From Streptomyces rugosispiralis (GTDB lineage Bacteria; Actinomycetota; Actinomycetes; Streptomycetales; Streptomycetaceae): 64,000 nt of DNA. The DNA lies in contig NZ_JANIAA010000002.1 of assembly GCF_024505145.1 (NCBI RefSeq), forward strand, positions 434,001 through 498,000. Direction: 5' to 3'. Shown here one piece after another: positions 63,764-64,000 of the stretch. The position numbers and the translations under genes are program-made. Below the pieces are notes generated by a model that was not told where the DNA came from, did not search any database, and was given only the letters and a program-made list of their open reading frames with translations. Position 1 is the stretch's first letter; each line of letters opens with the position of its first letter.

Positions 63764-64000
63764 ATGACCAAGTCTGAGGTGTTGCCGCCCTCCGTGGCGC
63801 GCATGCTTGATCGTGACTGGCGGTTGCTGATCGCCGGCGAGCGGCGCACCGCCCGGAACGGGCGGACCTTCCAGCGGGTCAGCCCGGTGACCGAGACGGT
63901 GATTGCCGAAGTGCCGGATGCCGACGCGGCCGACGTGGACGACGCCGTCTCGGCGGCGTACACGGCCCGCTCGCGGTGGCGGGACACCACCGCCGTGGAG
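63764..64000 (+). CDS. Aldehyde dehydrogenase, 3' end beyond window
   Basis: The first 79 residues of an NAD(P)-dependent aldehyde dehydrogenase. LDRDWRLLIAGERRTARNGR then TFQRVSPVTETVIAEVPDAD and DVDDAVSAAYTARSRW match the N-terminal strand and the helix that precedes the nucleotide domain; the catalytic Cys and Glu lie beyond the window. GGGGGAGCAGGT stands immediately before the ATG. The substrate cannot be inferred from this part. Confidence 0.88.
   Translation, partial: MTKSEVLPPSVARMLDRDWRLLIAGERRTARNGRTFQRVSPVTETVIAEVPDADAADVDDAVSAAYTARSRWRDTTAVE

Overview
The window is very GC-rich, with strong GC bias at third codon positions, Actinobacteria-type Shine-Dalgarno sites, many ATGA/GTGA stop-start overlaps, and several GTG or TTG starts. 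Its content (type I PKS relic, cytochrome P450 with ferredoxin, many ABC and MFS transporters, LacI/TetR/GntR regulators, Tat-secreted enzymes) fits a Streptomyces chromosome. The density of broken genes suggests a variable, arm-like region; that last point is inference.

Layout. 1-5933: a glyoxylate/allantoin operon (hydroxypyruvate isomerase, tartronate semialdehyde reductase, glyoxylate carboligase, allantoicase, glycerate kinase). 5955-7835: MpaB-type oxygenase and UbiA-type prenyltransferase. 7979-8720: gene remnants, including an AbiEii-type nucleotidyltransferase missing its catalytic core. 8767-18198: the most coherent unfamiliar system in the window. It holds a cysteine-less TenA-like protein, a putative glutamine amidotransferase, a phosphotriesterase-family hydrolase, a complete ribose-type ABC importer, a PfkB kinase and a BtpA/SgcQ protein. 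A divergent LacI regulator and an M20 hydrolase complete it, and two mirror-image copies of one operator lie between the two arms. 18325-18430: a tRNA-like cloverleaf followed by a strong hairpin, then an IS110-type remnant. 18850-22217: a NACHT NTPase with a multi-spanning membrane tail, translationally coupled to a secreted esterase. 22692-25887: a PKS relic (half DH, KR, ACP, TE out of frame). 26050-28749: zinc alcohol dehydrogenase and secreted erythromycin-esterase-like protein.

28896-32955: ferredoxin, P450, drug-type MFS exporter and divergent TetR. 33137-41804: an XRE/cupin regulator followed by a seven-gene catabolic operon (MHS transporter, FAD oxidoreductase, class III CoA-transferase, enoyl-CoA hydratase, DapA-type aldolase, atypical SDR, aldehyde dehydrogenase) with a seven-unit minisatellite inside it. 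42181-48157: pentapeptide-like protein, a large Tat-exported multidomain protein (catalytic-like domain, FGE/sulfatase-modifying fold, CBM-like and NEW3-like domains), and a membrane pseudokinase lacking its N-lobe.

48261-58107 is dominated by decay: HxlR, SDR, transposase, sigma/anti-sigma, siderophore-uptake, ABC sugar-uptake and MFS fragments, interleaved with an intact copper-export cassette, an intact mannonate-dehydratase-type enzyme and its GntR regulator. 58158-62986: a TetR gene and a sugar-oxidation operon with two Gfo/Idh/MocA dehydrogenases flanked by two isomerase/epimerase-type TIM barrels. The right edge starts an aldehyde dehydrogenase gene.

Overall the window is a mosaic of self-contained catabolic cassettes, most with their own transporter and adjacent regulator. 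The spaces between hold relics that show internal deletions and frameshifts. All identifications come from motif and sequence recognition by eye; no database search was run.
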